From an uncultured Phascolarctobacterium sp. (GTDB lineage Bacteria > Bacillota > Negativicutes > Acidaminococcales > Acidaminococcaceae), in the NCBI GenBank assembly GCA_947630795.1, contig CANRJC010000010.1:24768-88767 (forward strand): 64,000 nt of DNA, written 5' to 3'. Below the pieces are notes generated by a model, which saw only the letters and a program-made list of their open reading frames with translations, was not told the origin of the DNA and did no database searches. Positions 14,346 through 21,855 of the stretch are shown piece by piece. Every line of letters starts with the position of its first letter. Positions within the stretch are counted from its first letter, which is position 1. Both the position numbers and the translations under genes were made by a program.

Positions 14346-14870
14346 TCACACCTCCGCAGGCCTCGTCTCGCGCTTGACGAACACGAAGTCTTCCTTTTCG
14401 TTCATCCTCATGCAGCCCTTCCCCAGGGACAGCGGCAGCAAGTAGGCATCCGTCGCGATCAGCAGCCGAAGCAGGTGCTTGTACTTGAATTTCTTCCCCA
14501 TCGCTTTCAGCTTTTCTTTGGCATCCTCCGCAGCGCAGCGCACATCGGCGACGGCCGTGATGTAGGCAGTGCTCTTCAGGATGGTCTCATTGTTGCCTGC
14601 GGCCGCAGCGGCAGCGCTCTGCTTTGTCGGCCTTGCTTTTTGCCGGTAGAATTTGCGCTGGCACTCTTCGGAGCAGAATCTCGTGCGCCGATCGCCGGTG
14701 CCCGGCTCTGTCACCACCCTCTGCCCGCACTGAGCGCAGTCGAAGATGCGGGCCGGCCACTCCTCCTTCATATCCAGCACCCTTTTCGCCTTGTTCTTGC
14801 AATACGACGAACAATATTTTTGCAAAGGATGATGGGGAATGAACTCTTCGCCGCAAACTTTGCATCGCAT
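14346..14870 (-). CDS. Phage double zinc-finger protein
   Basis: A 174-residue protein. Two treble-clef/FCS-type fingers at the N terminus: C-K-V-C-G-E-E-F ... Y-C-S-S-Y-C-K and C-A-Q-C-G-Q ... F-C-S-E-E-C-Q. An Ala-rich linker follows, then a helical C-terminal region. The ATG at 14868-14870 has a GAAGGAGG site; codons further upstream belong to the previous gene. Probably nucleic-acid binding. Confidence 0.65.
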   Translation of the reverse strand: MRCKVCGEEFIPHHPLQKYCSSYCKNKAKRVLDMKEEWPARIFDCAQCGQRVVTEPGTGDRRTRFCSEECQRKFYRQKARPTKQSAAAAAAGNNETILKSTAYITAVADVRCAAEDAKEKLKAMGKKFKYKHLLRLLIATDAYLLPLSLGKGCMRMNEKEDFVFVKRETRPAEV

Positions 14871-14872
14871 CT

Positions 14873-15292
14873 TTAAGCCTCCTTCAGTTTCCCTAAAAGC
14901 CTGTCGGCGAGCCCCAGCTCCGCCTTCCTCTCTTCCTCTTCCTTCAGCCAGCTGTCTATGGCCTTCCGGGTGCCGTGGGGCAGCTGGGCTCTCCTTTGGC
15001 ACTCCGCTATGCGTTTTTCCAGCCACCGCTCTTGCTTTAAAAGGCCCAAGCGGAGCAGCTCCATCTCTTTTTTCGTGAGGTTCACGGGATACTTATCGTC
15101 AAACTGGATGGCCCCGCTTTGAATGGCCTCCGCCAAAAAAGCATCGATGACGATGTATACCGGCCGCGTCTTGCCGGGCACCTTGGCGGGCATCATCCAC
15201 ACGCCGTTGTTATCGGCGACTTGCAGCGCCAGCTTGGCATCTTTAAAGATCGACACTTTAAAATCGTACTGATCTTTATTTATCTCCGGCAT
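14873..15292 (-). CDS. Phage protein of unknown function
   Basis: A 139-residue protein. N-terminal half β-rich with V-Y-I-V-I-D-A-F-L and V-W-M-M-P segments, C-terminal half a long charged helix (coiled-coil-like) rich in E/K/R. It overlaps the previous gene by 17 bp. Not recognised. Confidence 0.6.
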   Translation of the reverse strand: MPEINKDQYDFKVSIFKDAKLALQVADNNGVWMMPAKVPGKTRPVYIVIDAFLAEAIQSGAIQFDDKYPVNLTKKEMELLRLGLLKQERWLEKRIAECQRRAQLPHGTRKAIDSWLKEEEERKAELGLADRLLGKLKEA

Positions 15293-15929
15293 CTCTGCTC
15301 ATCCTTTCGTAAAGCGCCTCGGTAAGCTCTAGGACTCTTTGGTCTCGTCCCAGCTCGGCTTGCCAACGAGCCGCCGCTGCCTGATTGTTTTCCCTTTGAG
15401 CATTTGCGATACATCTTCTGCATGCATCTTTCCGAGTATTCAATCGGCCTTTATACCAATCAAGTGCTTCGGCTATTGCTTTCACTTCTTCCTTCGTAAA
15501 CTCGAACTCGCCCGCTTTTCTCAATCGCTCCTCTGCCAGCTCCTCTTCTACCTCCTCCAATGTGAACTTCAGTCTTTCGATATAATCTTTCAAAGCATCC
15601 GCTTGATCTTTGAACACACACTCCCTTTCGTATGTGTACTCGTAATAATCGTCCGGCAAGATCGGCTCCGTATCCCCTGCTTCCGGCTCTGTTTTTTCTC
15701 TGTACTCTACTTCGTAGATCAGAAATTTGTCTTGATCTTTTTCTTCGAATTCATAATCATTTGTAATGGCAAAAGCATTAGACACGATCACCTCGCCCGG
15801 CTCCTGAGCGGTCAAAACATCGATATCGATGAGCGTCCGCTGCATTTGGGGCACAAAATACTCATGTTTACCGGTCTTTTTGTTCTTTGCTTTTATTATT
15901 GTTTTCGGTGCTGTTAAATAAATCGCCAT
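15276..15929 (-). CDS. Phage early protein with acidic helical C terminus
   Basis: A 217-residue acidic protein. The first 100 residues are β-rich (M-A-I-Y-L-T-A-P-K-T, Y-F-V-P-Q-M-Q-R-T-L-I-D-I-D), then a long helical stretch with E-E-V-E-E-E-L-A-E-E-R and a C-terminal helix. Not recognised. The ATG at 15929 follows GGAGGGAGACAAATAGA; codons upstream are in the neighbouring gene. Confidence 0.6.
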   Translation of the reverse strand: MAIYLTAPKTIIKAKNKKTGKHEYFVPQMQRTLIDIDVLTAQEPGEVIVSNAFAITNDYEFEEKDQDKFLIYEVEYREKTEPEAGDTEPILPDDYYEYTYERECVFKDQADALKDYIERLKFTLEEVEEELAEERLRKAGEFEFTKEEVKAIAEALDWYKGRLNTRKDACRRCIANAQRENNQAAAARWQAELGRDQRVLELTEALYERMSRDAGDK

Positions 15930-15930
15930 T

Positions 15931-16125
15931 CTATTTGTCTCCCTCCTCTTCGCCGCAAAGCTCGCCGTCGATGATGGCCAGGTACAGCCGGGGCGCGACG
16001 GTGATGAAACGCTCCCCTCCGGGAGCCGCCACCACCAGCAGGCCCAAGTTGCGGGCTCTCTTGCGGGCGTAGGCTTCGCTGTCTGCCACATATACCAATA
16101 TCTTGCCCGTTCTCAGCTTCTCCAT
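15931..16125 (-). CDS. Small phage early protein
   Basis: A 64-residue protein (M-E-K-L-R-T-G-K-I-L-V-Y-V-A-D-S) with a β-α-β-looking layout, ending in an acidic E-E-E-G-D. The ATG overlaps the stop of the Cro-like gene by one base (TGATG). Not recognised. Confidence 0.55.
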   Translation of the reverse strand: MEKLRTGKILVYVADSEAYARKRARNLGLLVVAAPGGERFITVAPRLYLAIIDGELCGEEEGDK

Positions 16126-16358
16126 CACTCCGCCTCACTTTCCGCCGTCTTCTTCATTTCTTGCTCGTAATAGCCGATTTTAGTTAGCGGGACACCGTAC
16201 ACTTCAGAAATCTTTTGAGCAGTTGACAAGTTCAAGTCTGCTTGTCGAGCCCCGCATTCAATGAGCGAATATGCTTGCCTGGTTACGTTCATTTTTTTGG
16301 CAGCCGCCGCTTGCGACCACCCTTTCTGAGCACGCAATTCTTTAAGCCACCATCGCAT
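16125..16358 (-). CDS. Cro-like XRE-family regulator
   Basis: A 77-residue protein consisting of one XRE helix-turn-helix: L-K-E-L-R-A-Q-K-G-W-S-Q-A-A-A-A-K-K-M-N-V-T-R-Q-A-Y-type spacing, then L-S-T-A-Q-K-I-S-E-V-Y-G-V-P. First gene of the early operon, divergent from the repressor: the classical cro position. Strong ribosome site (GAAGGAGG). It would bind the operators at 16452-16510 and shut down the repressor promoter. Confidence 0.85.
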   Translation of the reverse strand: MRWWLKELRAQKGWSQAAAAKKMNVTRQAYSLIECGARQADLNLSTAQKISEVYGVPLTKIGYYEQEMKKTAESEAE

Positions 16359-16425
16359 GAATCTTAGCCTCCTTCCTCAGAATGTTTCTATTATTCTTAC
16401 TTTTCGCTTCAATTCGTTTACAAAA

Positions 16426-16454
16426 AGTATAGCACCCGTCTTTTGTTCTGTCAA
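16426..16454 (-). promoter_or_regulatory. Early lytic promoter (PR-like)
   Basis: On the minus strand a near-perfect sigma-A promoter: TTGACA at 16454-16449, a 17-nt spacer, and TATACT at 16431-16426, reading into the Cro-like gene. A 10-bp repeat (16452-16461) overlaps the -35, so repressor binding there would block it. Confidence 0.85.
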
Positions 16455-16510
16455 CATTTCGGAGCAGAATTATTTTATTGTTCAACTTTTTGTGGCACAA
16501 CAACATTTCG
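16452..16510. promoter_or_regulatory. Candidate repressor operators
   Basis: CAACATTTCG occurs exactly twice, at 16452-16461 (over the PR -35) and 16501-16510, in the divergent regulatory region between the Cro-like and repressor genes. Further CAAC/GTTG half-palindromes (TTGTGGCACAA at 16490-16500; CAACACTTTGTTG at 16511-16523) surround the second copy. Confidence 0.55.
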
Positions 16511-16548
16511 CAACACTTTGTTGCTAAAATGGTTACGAGGTGTTTACA

Positions 16549-17157
16549 ATGTTGCTCTTAAAGGAATTAAGAATGCAAAAAGGTTTGACGCAAACAGAAG
16601 TCGCCGCAAGATTGCAACTTTCTCGTCAAACCTATAACAATTACGAATCGGGTAAGCGTGAGCCGGACATTAAAACTCTGATAATGCTGGCCAATTTTTA
16701 CGGCGTTACCCTTGATTTCTTAACCAGTAATCCAGCGCTTCCTAGCACAAAAAAAGCCCAGGGCGTCAAAATCCCCGTGCTTGGAAAAGTGACAGCCGGC
16801 ATCCCCATCGAAGCGGTCACCGAAATTTTAGATTACGAAGAGATCCCCGAAAGCCTGGCCCGCAGCGGCGACTATTTCGCCCTGCGCATCACCGGCGACA
16901 GCATGACACCTCGCATCTGCCCCGGCGACGTGGTGATCGTACGCAAGCAGGAAGCCGTGGATAACGGCGACCTCGCCATCGTGCTGGTGAACGGCGACGC
17001 CGCCACCATCAAAGAAGTGCGCCGCTCTCAGTTTGGCCTCACTCTCATCGGCTGGAACGTGGCCGTCTATCCGCCCCGTTTTTACACTGTCGACGAAGTG
17101 GAGAACCTGCCGGTGCGGATCATCGGCAAAGTTGTGGAGCTGCGAGGTAAATTCTGA
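16549..17157 (+). CDS. CI-like lysogeny repressor with S24 autoprotease domain
   Basis: A 202-residue LexA/CI-type protein. Residues 5-60 are an XRE helix-turn-helix (G-L-T-Q-T-E-V-A-A-R-L, S-R-Q-T-Y-N-N-Y-E-S-G). Self-cleavage site A83-G84, catalytic Ser118 in T-G-D-S-M-T-P and Lys155 in A-A-T-I-K-E-V are all in place, so SOS/RecA-triggered induction is expected. The ATG at 16549 has GAGGTG 6 nt upstream; a GTG at 16540 is less likely. It overlaps the integrase start at TGATG, so both are one lysogeny operon. Confidence 0.93.
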   Translation: MLLLKELRMQKGLTQTEVAARLQLSRQTYNNYESGKREPDIKTLIMLANFYGVTLDFLTSNPALPSTKKAQGVKIPVLGKVTAGIPIEAVTEILDYEEIPESLARSGDYFALRITGDSMTPRICPGDVVIVRKQEAVDNGDLAIVLVNGDAATIKEVRRSQFGLTLIGWNVAVYPPRFYTVDEVENLPVRIIGKVVELRGKF

Positions 17158-18257
17158 TGAAAAAAAGAGCAAACGGCCAAGGCGGCATCACCTTCGACAC
17201 GGCCCGCGGCACCTATCGGGCCAGCATAACCGACCCGGAAGGCCGGCGCATCCACCGCCGCTTCCCAACGGCAGAGCAGGCCGAAGCCTGGCTGGCCGAC
17301 ATCCGCTCCGCCATTTACAAAGGCATCTATGTTCCTCCCAGCGGCATCACCGTGGGCGAATGGGTGTCTCAATATATAGAAGTCTATTGCAAGCCCAACG
17401 TGCGCTTCAAAACTTATATCGGCTACGTGCAGATCAGCAAGCACCTGCGCCCCATCGCCGAGACGCTGCTGCATAAGCTCACCGCTCATCAGGTGCAGCT
17501 GTTTTATTCCACTCTCACCGTCTCCGACAGTTACAAGCATCAGGTGCACCGGCTCCTGAAAGCGGCGGTGACGAAGGCCGCCATGACCGACGTGGTGCCG
17601 AAGAACATCATGCTGGCGGTGGAAGCCCCCAAGCTCAAAGCCAAGCGGGTAGAGATCTTCAGCAAAGACGAGCTGGAGAAGATCCTCGCCTATTTAAAGA
17701 ACAGCCGCTGCGATCGGCGCCGCATGTATCCCATCGTCGCCCTGGCGTTGGAGACCGGCGCCCGCATGGGCGAGATCTTGGGCCTGAAGATCGCCGATGT
17801 GAAGGACGGCGCCATCAACATCAGCGCCTCCGTCTCCGATGTTTTGGGCAAGCCCACGGAGCAGCCGCCGAAGACCGAAGCCGGCCGCCGGGTGATCTCC
17901 GTCGCCCCGCCTCTGGAGCAGCTGCTGCGTCAGGTCATCGCCGCTCACAAATTCGACGGCACGCCCACGGCCTATCTGTTCAGCACAGCCTCCGGGCGGC
18001 CGCTCTCCACCCACAACGTAGAGATGAGCTGGCGCCGCATCCTGGACCGGGCCGGCGTCGCTTATAAAAAATTCCACACCCTGCGGCACACAAATGCTTC
18101 CATGCTGCTGGCCGGCAGCGTGCCTCTGCTGGAGGTGGCCCATCGCCTGGGCCACTCGAAAGCGGCCCACACTCTCAACCTCTACGGCCACGCCGTACCG
18201 GGCAAAGATAAAGAAGTGGCGGAGATCGCCGGCAGGATCTTCGCCACGAGTTCATGA
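17157..18257 (+). CDS. int: Phage tyrosine-type integrase
   Basis: A 366-residue tyrosine recombinase. N-terminal arm-binding domain (residues 1-60, with F-D-T-A-R-G-T-Y-R-A-S-I), SAM-like core-binding domain (about 63-155) and catalytic domain with Arg203 (T-G-A-R-M-G-E-I-L), H307-x-x-R310 (H-T-L-R-H-T-N), His333 (L-G-H-S) and nucleophile Tyr343. All five visible catalytic residues are intact. It abuts the tRNA-Thr 3' end, so it most likely catalysed insertion there. Confidence 0.95.
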   Translation: MKKRANGQGGITFDTARGTYRASITDPEGRRIHRRFPTAEQAEAWLADIRSAIYKGIYVPPSGITVGEWVSQYIEVYCKPNVRFKTYIGYVQISKHLRPIAETLLHKLTAHQVQLFYSTLTVSDSYKHQVHRLLKAAVTKAAMTDVVPKNIMLAVEAPKLKAKRVEIFSKDELEKILAYLKNSRCDRRRMYPIVALALETGARMGEILGLKIADVKDGAINISASVSDVLGKPTEQPPKTEAGRRVISVAPPLEQLLRQVIAAHKFDGTPTAYLFSTASGRPLSTHNVEMSWRRILDRAGVAYKKFHTLRHTNASMLLAGSVPLLEVAHRLGHSKAAHTLNLYGHAVPGKDKEVAEIAGRIFATSS

Positions 18258-18261
18258 ACGC

Positions 18262-18305
18262 TTGTGCCCCATTGCGCCCATAAGAGACTGATTATTTGCG
18301 CCCAT
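18262..18305. repeat. Candidate integrase arm-type sites
   Basis: TTGCGCCCAT at 18272-18281 and again at 18296-18305 (24 bp apart), with a near copy TTGTGCCCCAT at 18262-18272, fill the space between the integrase stop and the tRNA. Short direct repeats in this place are typical P' arm sites bound by the integrase N-terminal domain. Confidence 0.55.
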
Positions 18306-18314
18306 GAAAAAGAG

Positions 18315-18351
18315 AAAGCCCTCAAACTCGTTGGAGTTCAAGGGCTTTTTT
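18315..18351 (+). terminator. Terminator of the repressor-integrase operon
   Basis: AAAGCCCT (18315-18322) pairs with AGGGCTTT (18341-18348) and an inner AACTC/GAGTT stem, followed by TTTTTT. It ends directly at the tRNA 3' end, so it lies within or beside the attachment site. Confidence 0.8.
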
Positions 18352-18426
18352 GGAGCCGGCAACAGGAATCGAACCCGCAACCTGCTGATTACAAATCAGC
18401 TGCTCTGCCAATTGAGCTATGCCGGC
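18351..18426 (-). tRNA. tRNA-Thr (anticodon TGT), prophage attachment site
   Basis: A 76-nt tRNA with acceptor GCCGGCA/TGCCGGC, anticodon stem GCTGA/TCAGC around TTTGTAA (anticodon TGT), TTCGATTC T-loop and encoded CCA (18353-18351). Its 3' end faces the integrase, so the att core most likely lies in the T-arm/acceptor part and the tRNA stays intact after integration. Confidence 0.95.
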
Positions 18427-18467
18427 ATGTATGCGTTTTTTGCCGCCGCCACCAAACTGCGGCCCTT

Positions 18468-19271
18468 TTAAAAATAGAAGAACCAAAAAGTAAAAATGGC
18501 TAGTGCGATGCGATAATAAGCGAAGACGCTGAGGTCGTACTTTTGCAAAAAGCGGAGGAACCACAGCACGAACCAGTAGGCCACCGCCCCCGCCACCGCG
18601 AAACCCACGGCCAAGATCTGCAGCTCGTCGCCGTTTAAAGCGTCCATGTTTTTCAAAAGATCGTAGATGCAGGCCACGAACATCAAAGGCACGGCGATGA
18701 TGAAAGTGTAGGCGGCCGCCGCCTGTCGACTGAGGCCCACCAAGAGGCCCCCGGCGATGGTGCTGCCGCTGCGGGAAAAGCCGGGCCACAGGCTGAGCAA
18801 TTGATAGAGCCCCACGTAAAAGCACTGTTTTAAACTTATTTTATCTATATCGTCGATGAGTTCTGCCTCTCTGCCTTTGGTCTTATGCTCGCCGTAGAGC
18901 AAGAGCAGCGCCCCCAGCACCAGGCCCACGGCCACGGTCAGAGGGCTGAACAAATAGGTCTTGATATATTTATAAGCGAAAAAAGCCACCGCCATGCAAG
19001 GCACGATCCCCGCGGCCACGTGAAAAACGCTGAGGCCCTTCTTCCTGTTCCAGCCGTCTTTGGTAAAAAAGCGAAGGAAACGCTCCTTATAGATGAGGAT
19101 GACGGAAAGGATGGCGCCCAGTTGGATGAAAACGTCGAACACTTTTGTCACCGGACCGGTAAAATGCAGGATGTGCCCCACGATGATCATGTGGCCGGTG
19201 CTGGACACGGGGATGAATTCCGTCAGTCCTTCCACGATCGCCACTAGCACAGCGCTGATGATCTGCTCCAT
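18468..19271 (-). CDS. uppP: Undecaprenyl-diphosphate phosphatase
   Basis: A 267-residue multi-spanning membrane protein of the BacA/UppP family: E-G-L-T-E-F-I-P-V-S-S-T-G-H-M at residues 14-28 and G-F-S-R-S-G-S-T-I-A-G-G in the middle are the two catalytic loops. It dephosphorylates undecaprenyl pyrophosphate to recycle the lipid carrier for peptidoglycan and O-antigen synthesis and gives bacitracin tolerance. First chromosomal gene beyond the prophage. Own promoter at 19304-19332; no clear terminator before the tRNA. Confidence 0.95.
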   Translation of the reverse strand: MEQIISAVLVAIVEGLTEFIPVSSTGHMIIVGHILHFTGPVTKVFDVFIQLGAILSVILIYKERFLRFFTKDGWNRKKGLSVFHVAAGIVPCMAVAFFAYKYIKTYLFSPLTVAVGLVLGALLLLYGEHKTKGREAELIDDIDKISLKQCFYVGLYQLLSLWPGFSRSGSTIAGGLLVGLSRQAAAAYTFIIAVPLMFVACIYDLLKNMDALNGDELQILAVGFAVAGAVAYWFVLWFLRFLQKYDLSVFAYYRIALAIFTFWFFYF

Positions 19272-19303
19272 TTTACCGCTCCCTGCACGCTTGCCGATTT
19301 ACT

Positions 19304-19332
19304 ATTATACTATCAACGAAAAATATCTGCAA
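19304..19332 (-). promoter_or_regulatory. Promoter of uppP
   Basis: Minus strand TTGCAG (19332-19327), 17-nt spacer, TATAAT (19309-19304), about 35 bp before the start codon. Confidence 0.75.
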
Positions 19333-19340
19333 CAAGATCG

Positions 19341-19370
19341 AAAGGAGGCCGCAATGATGTGACCTCCTTT
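19341..19370. terminator. Hairpin between pfkA and uppP
   Basis: AAAGGAGG (19341-19348) pairs with CCTCCTTT (19363-19370); a longer T-run follows on the + strand, A-run on the other side. It probably ends pfkA transcription, though the U-tract favours the + direction. Confidence 0.45.
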
Positions 19371-19384
19371 TTTCTTCATGTCTT

Positions 19385-20488
19385 TCAATCGCCGAAGCAG
19401 ATGCCTATCTGCCGTCCGGTGCGGATGATCTCGCTGTCCACGGGCACCCTTCTGGCTTCCGAGGCCGCCCGTTGGATATAAACGGTGACGATCTCGTCGT
19501 GATAGAGAGAGACCATCACGTTGTACTCTCCTCTTAAGCAGGCTTCGGCGGCCGCCACTCCGTAGCGGGTGGCCAGCACCCGATCGAAAGCGGAAGGAGT
19601 GCCTCCTCTTTGCAAGTAGCCCAGCACCGTGCAGCGCGACTCTATCCCCGTTCGTTCTTCTATCTTACGCACCAGTTTTTCGCCGATGCCTCCCAAACGG
19701 ATCGGTTCAAAACTTCCTTTCACCAAACGGGCCACCGACATCTCGCCGCCCACCGGTTTTGCTCCTTCGGCCACCACGATGATGCTGAAATTTTTGCCGT
19801 TGGCCTGCCGTTCTTTGATCTTGGCCAGCACAGAGTCCAACTTGTACGGGATCTCAGGCAGCAGGATGATATCGGCTCCCCCGGCTATGCCGCTGTGCAG
19901 AGCGATCCAGCCGGCGTAGCGGCCCATCACCTCCAGAGCCATCACCCGATGATGGCTCTCCGCCGTAGTGTGCAATCTGTCCAAAGCCTCGGTGGCCATA
20001 GACATGGCCGTATCGAAACCGAAGGTGCGCTCCGTGCAGGGCAGGTCGTTGTCGATGGTCTTGGGGCAGCCCACCACTTTCACGCCGCACTCTCTGGCCA
20101 ATTTGGCGCCGATGTTCAAACTGCCGTCGCCGCCGATCACCACCAAAGCTTCGATATCGTACTTATTTAAATTATCCACTACCTGCTGCCGCATATCCTT
20201 GTAGACGATCTGTCCCTCGGTCTCGACAGCGAATTTAAAAGGATTGTCTCTGTTGGTAGTGCCCAGCACCGTACCGCCCCGAGGCAAAATGCCGGAGACG
20301 GAGCCATGATCCATCTTCTGCAAAGTGCCGTTCACCAAACCGTTGAAGCCGTTGGGCACGCCGTAAACTTCACAGCCGTTTTGCAAAAAAGTTTTGACCA
20401 CTGCCCTGATCACCGCATTGAGACCGGGGCAGTCGCCGCCGCCGGTGAGAACGGCAAAACGGCGCTTTTTCGCTTCCTCTTCAGCCAT
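19385..20488 (-). CDS. pfkA: 6-phosphofructokinase
   Basis: A 367-residue PfkA-family kinase of glycolysis (fructose-6-phosphate to fructose-1,6-bisphosphate). Seen: T-G-G-G-D-C-P-G-L-N-A-V-I-R at the N terminus, V-I-G-G-D-G-S-L-N, P-K-T-I-D-N-D-L-P with the catalytic Asp, and M-G-R-Y-A-G-W-I-A. The phosphoryl-donor residues are mixed: Gly in G-G-D-G-S (ATP type) and Lys in P-K-T-I-D-N-D (often pyrophosphate type); the first usually decides, so ATP is likelier. ATG at 20488 has GGAG at 8 nt; it lies 6 bp after the BrxF-like gene. Confidence 0.92.
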   Translation of the reverse strand: MAEEEAKKRRFAVLTGGGDCPGLNAVIRAVVKTFLQNGCEVYGVPNGFNGLVNGTLQKMDHGSVSGILPRGGTVLGTTNRDNPFKFAVETEGQIVYKDMRQQVVDNLNKYDIEALVVIGGDGSLNIGAKLARECGVKVVGCPKTIDNDLPCTERTFGFDTAMSMATEALDRLHTTAESHHRVMALEVMGRYAGWIALHSGIAGGADIILLPEIPYKLDSVLAKIKERQANGKNFSIIVVAEGAKPVGGEMSVARLVKGSFEPIRLGGIGEKLVRKIEERTGIESRCTVLGYLQRGGTPSAFDRVLATRYGVAAAEACLRGEYNVMVSLYHDEIVTVYIQRAASEARRVPVDSEIIRTGRQIGICFGD

Positions 20489-20493
20489 CGTCG

Positions 20494-20955
20494 TTACTCC
20501 ACGTTCCAAACTCTGAAACCGTCGGGGCTGATGCGGATGGCTTCGGAACCGTCGAATTTATCGTAGCAAAGATAGCCGTGGTCTCTGTAGCCGGGCCAAG
20601 CGGCGACGATGGTGAACTTCTTGCTCAATTTGCGCATCAGGCTATCGGTGTTGATGTGAAAGACAGGCACGAACAAAGTCTGCAGTCTGTCGAGGATGAT
20701 GACCTCGGCGTTATAGCCTTCCAAGATCTCGGTAAAAAGATCCGGAGCATAAAGGCCTCTGTCGGCAGCGGGGATGGCCAAGAATTCTTCGCTGATCAAC
20801 ATGCGGCAATCGATATAAGTCCATTTCATCTCCTGAGCGGCTTCCCGCAGCACTTTGCTTTTGCCGCTGCCGGGCTTGCCCGTCACCACCACGATATTGC
20901 CCTTGTCTGCCTGGGCCTCTCTAACGACCTTAACTAATTCATCTACTTGGCTCAT
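20494..20955 (-). CDS. BrxF-like small P-loop ATPase (orphan)
   Basis: A 153-residue P-loop protein: Walker A G-K-P-G-S-G-K-S-K-V-L-R-E near residue 26 and Walker B A-E-V-I-I-L-D-R-L near 85, then V-A-A-W-P-G-Y and a short C terminus ending in W-N-V-E. Size and motifs resemble BrxF of type 3 BREX phage-defence systems. No other BREX gene (PglZ, BrxC, BrxA/B, methylase) is near; it is cotranscribed with pfkA. Its role here is unknown. ATG at 20955 follows AGGAGG. Confidence 0.6.
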   Translation of the reverse strand: MSQVDELVKVVREAQADKGNIVVVTGKPGSGKSKVLREAAQEMKWTYIDCRMLISEEFLAIPAADRGLYAPDLFTEILEGYNAEVIILDRLQTLFVPVFHINTDSLMRKLSKKFTIVAAWPGYRDHGYLCYDKFDGSEAIRISPDGFRVWNVE

Positions 20956-21060
20956 GATAGAAAACCTCCTCAACACCGAAGTGCTAATTACTGCCAGTCT
21001 GTGTTGCTTATATTCGCTGCCGACGCTGAAAACCCTTTTAAGGCAAAGGCCCGTCGGCCA

Positions 21061-21100
21061 AAAAAGCCCGCTTTCACAGTAATGTCACAGAGCCCGGGCT
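21061..21100 (-). terminator. Terminator after sigH
   Basis: AGCCCG near 21097-21092 pairs with CGGGCT near 21071-21066 on the minus strand, followed by TTTTTT, directly after the sigH stop. An inner TCTGTGAC/CTGTGA partial repeat lies in the loop. Confidence 0.7.
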
Positions 21101-21825
21101 CATTTGCGATTTTTATTTTTGAACCGCTCCTCCGGGTCCATCGCCAAGAGCCCGCTGTAAACGGAGCGCAGGTCGGTGATGTCGCCCCGGCTGGTGATAT
21201 ATTTTTCCAATTTTCTCTTCACCCGCTGCAAAGCGTTGTCCACGGACTTGATGTGCCGATCCAGATCGGCAGCTATCTCTTGATACGACTTCCCGTCCAA
21301 ATAACTCATCAGCACCCGCCACTCCAGATCGCTGAGGATGCTGTTCATCTTGCTCTCTATGTCATCGAATTCTTCCCTGCTGATCACCATGTCTTCGGGA
21401 TTTGCCGCCCTCATGCCGCTGATGATGTCCAAAAGAGTACGGTCGGAGTCTTCTTCGTAAATGGGTTTATTCAAAGACACGTAGGAATTGAGAGGGATGT
21501 GTTTCTGCCGCGTCGCCGTCTTGATGGCGGTGATGATCTGCCGGGTGACGCAAAGTTCCGCAAAAGCCCGAAAAGAGGCTTGCTTATCTTTTTTGAAATC
21601 TCTGATCGCCTTATAGAGGCCTATCATCCCTTCTTGGATGATGTCCTCCCTTTCCGCACCGATGAGGAAATAACTGCGGGCCTTGAGCCGGACGAAATTC
21701 CTGTATTTGTGCAACAGGTATTCCTGCGCCGGCACATTGTCCTGCTGTTGAGCTATCAGCACTACCTCTTCATCGGCCATACTGTCGAAGGCGCTATAGG
21801 GATCGTTGGCCCTCTCTTTTTCCAT
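21100..21825 (-). CDS. sigH: RNA polymerase sigma factor SigH (sigma-70 family)
   Basis: A 241-residue sigma factor. Region 2 is recognisable in R-E-D-I-I-Q-E-G-M-I-G-L-Y-K-A-I-R-D-F, and F-R-A-F-A-E-L-C-V-T-R-Q-I (SigH signature), region 4 in D-G-K-S-Y-Q-E-I-A-A-D-L-D-R-H-I-K-S-V-D-N-A. In Bacillus SigH starts sporulation and competence; it is also kept in non-sporulating relatives. Last gene of the yacL-ispDF-gltX-cysS-mrnC-rlmB-yacP-sigH cluster in the same order as Bacillus. AAGGAGAG ribosome site. Confidence 0.93.
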   Translation of the reverse strand: MEKERANDPYSAFDSMADEEVVLIAQQQDNVPAQEYLLHKYRNFVRLKARSYFLIGAEREDIIQEGMIGLYKAIRDFKKDKQASFRAFAELCVTRQIITAIKTATRQKHIPLNSYVSLNKPIYEEDSDRTLLDIISGMRAANPEDMVISREEFDDIESKMNSILSDLEWRVLMSYLDGKSYQEIAADLDRHIKSVDNALQRVKRKLEKYITSRGDITDLRSVYSGLLAMDPEERFKNKNRK

Positions 21826-21855
21826 CTTCTTCTCTCCTTCGCTTTCCCTCTTTCT

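Larger units (their letters stand above)
1..18426. mobile_element. Prophage (partial), integrated at tRNA-Thr
   Basis: Contiguous phage modules are seen: integrase and S24-type repressor on the + strand, and on the - strand an early/replication operon, a late regulator, a cargo operon, terminase, portal, protease, HK97 capsid and connector genes. HK97-type protease plus capsid and SPP1-type head closure point to a tailed siphovirus-like phage. The right boundary is the 3' end of tRNA-Thr (18351-18426). The left boundary, tail and lysis genes are outside the window. No disrupted phage gene was noticed in the visible part, so it may be intact. Confidence 0.95.

Noticed and set aside
18427..18467. 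Terminator between uppP and tRNA-Thr
   Set aside because: A GCCGC/GCGGC stem exists but is followed by A-run, not T-run, on the minus strand.
20494..20955. A complete BREX system
   Set aside because: Only the BrxF-like protein is present; neighbours are pfkA and sigH.
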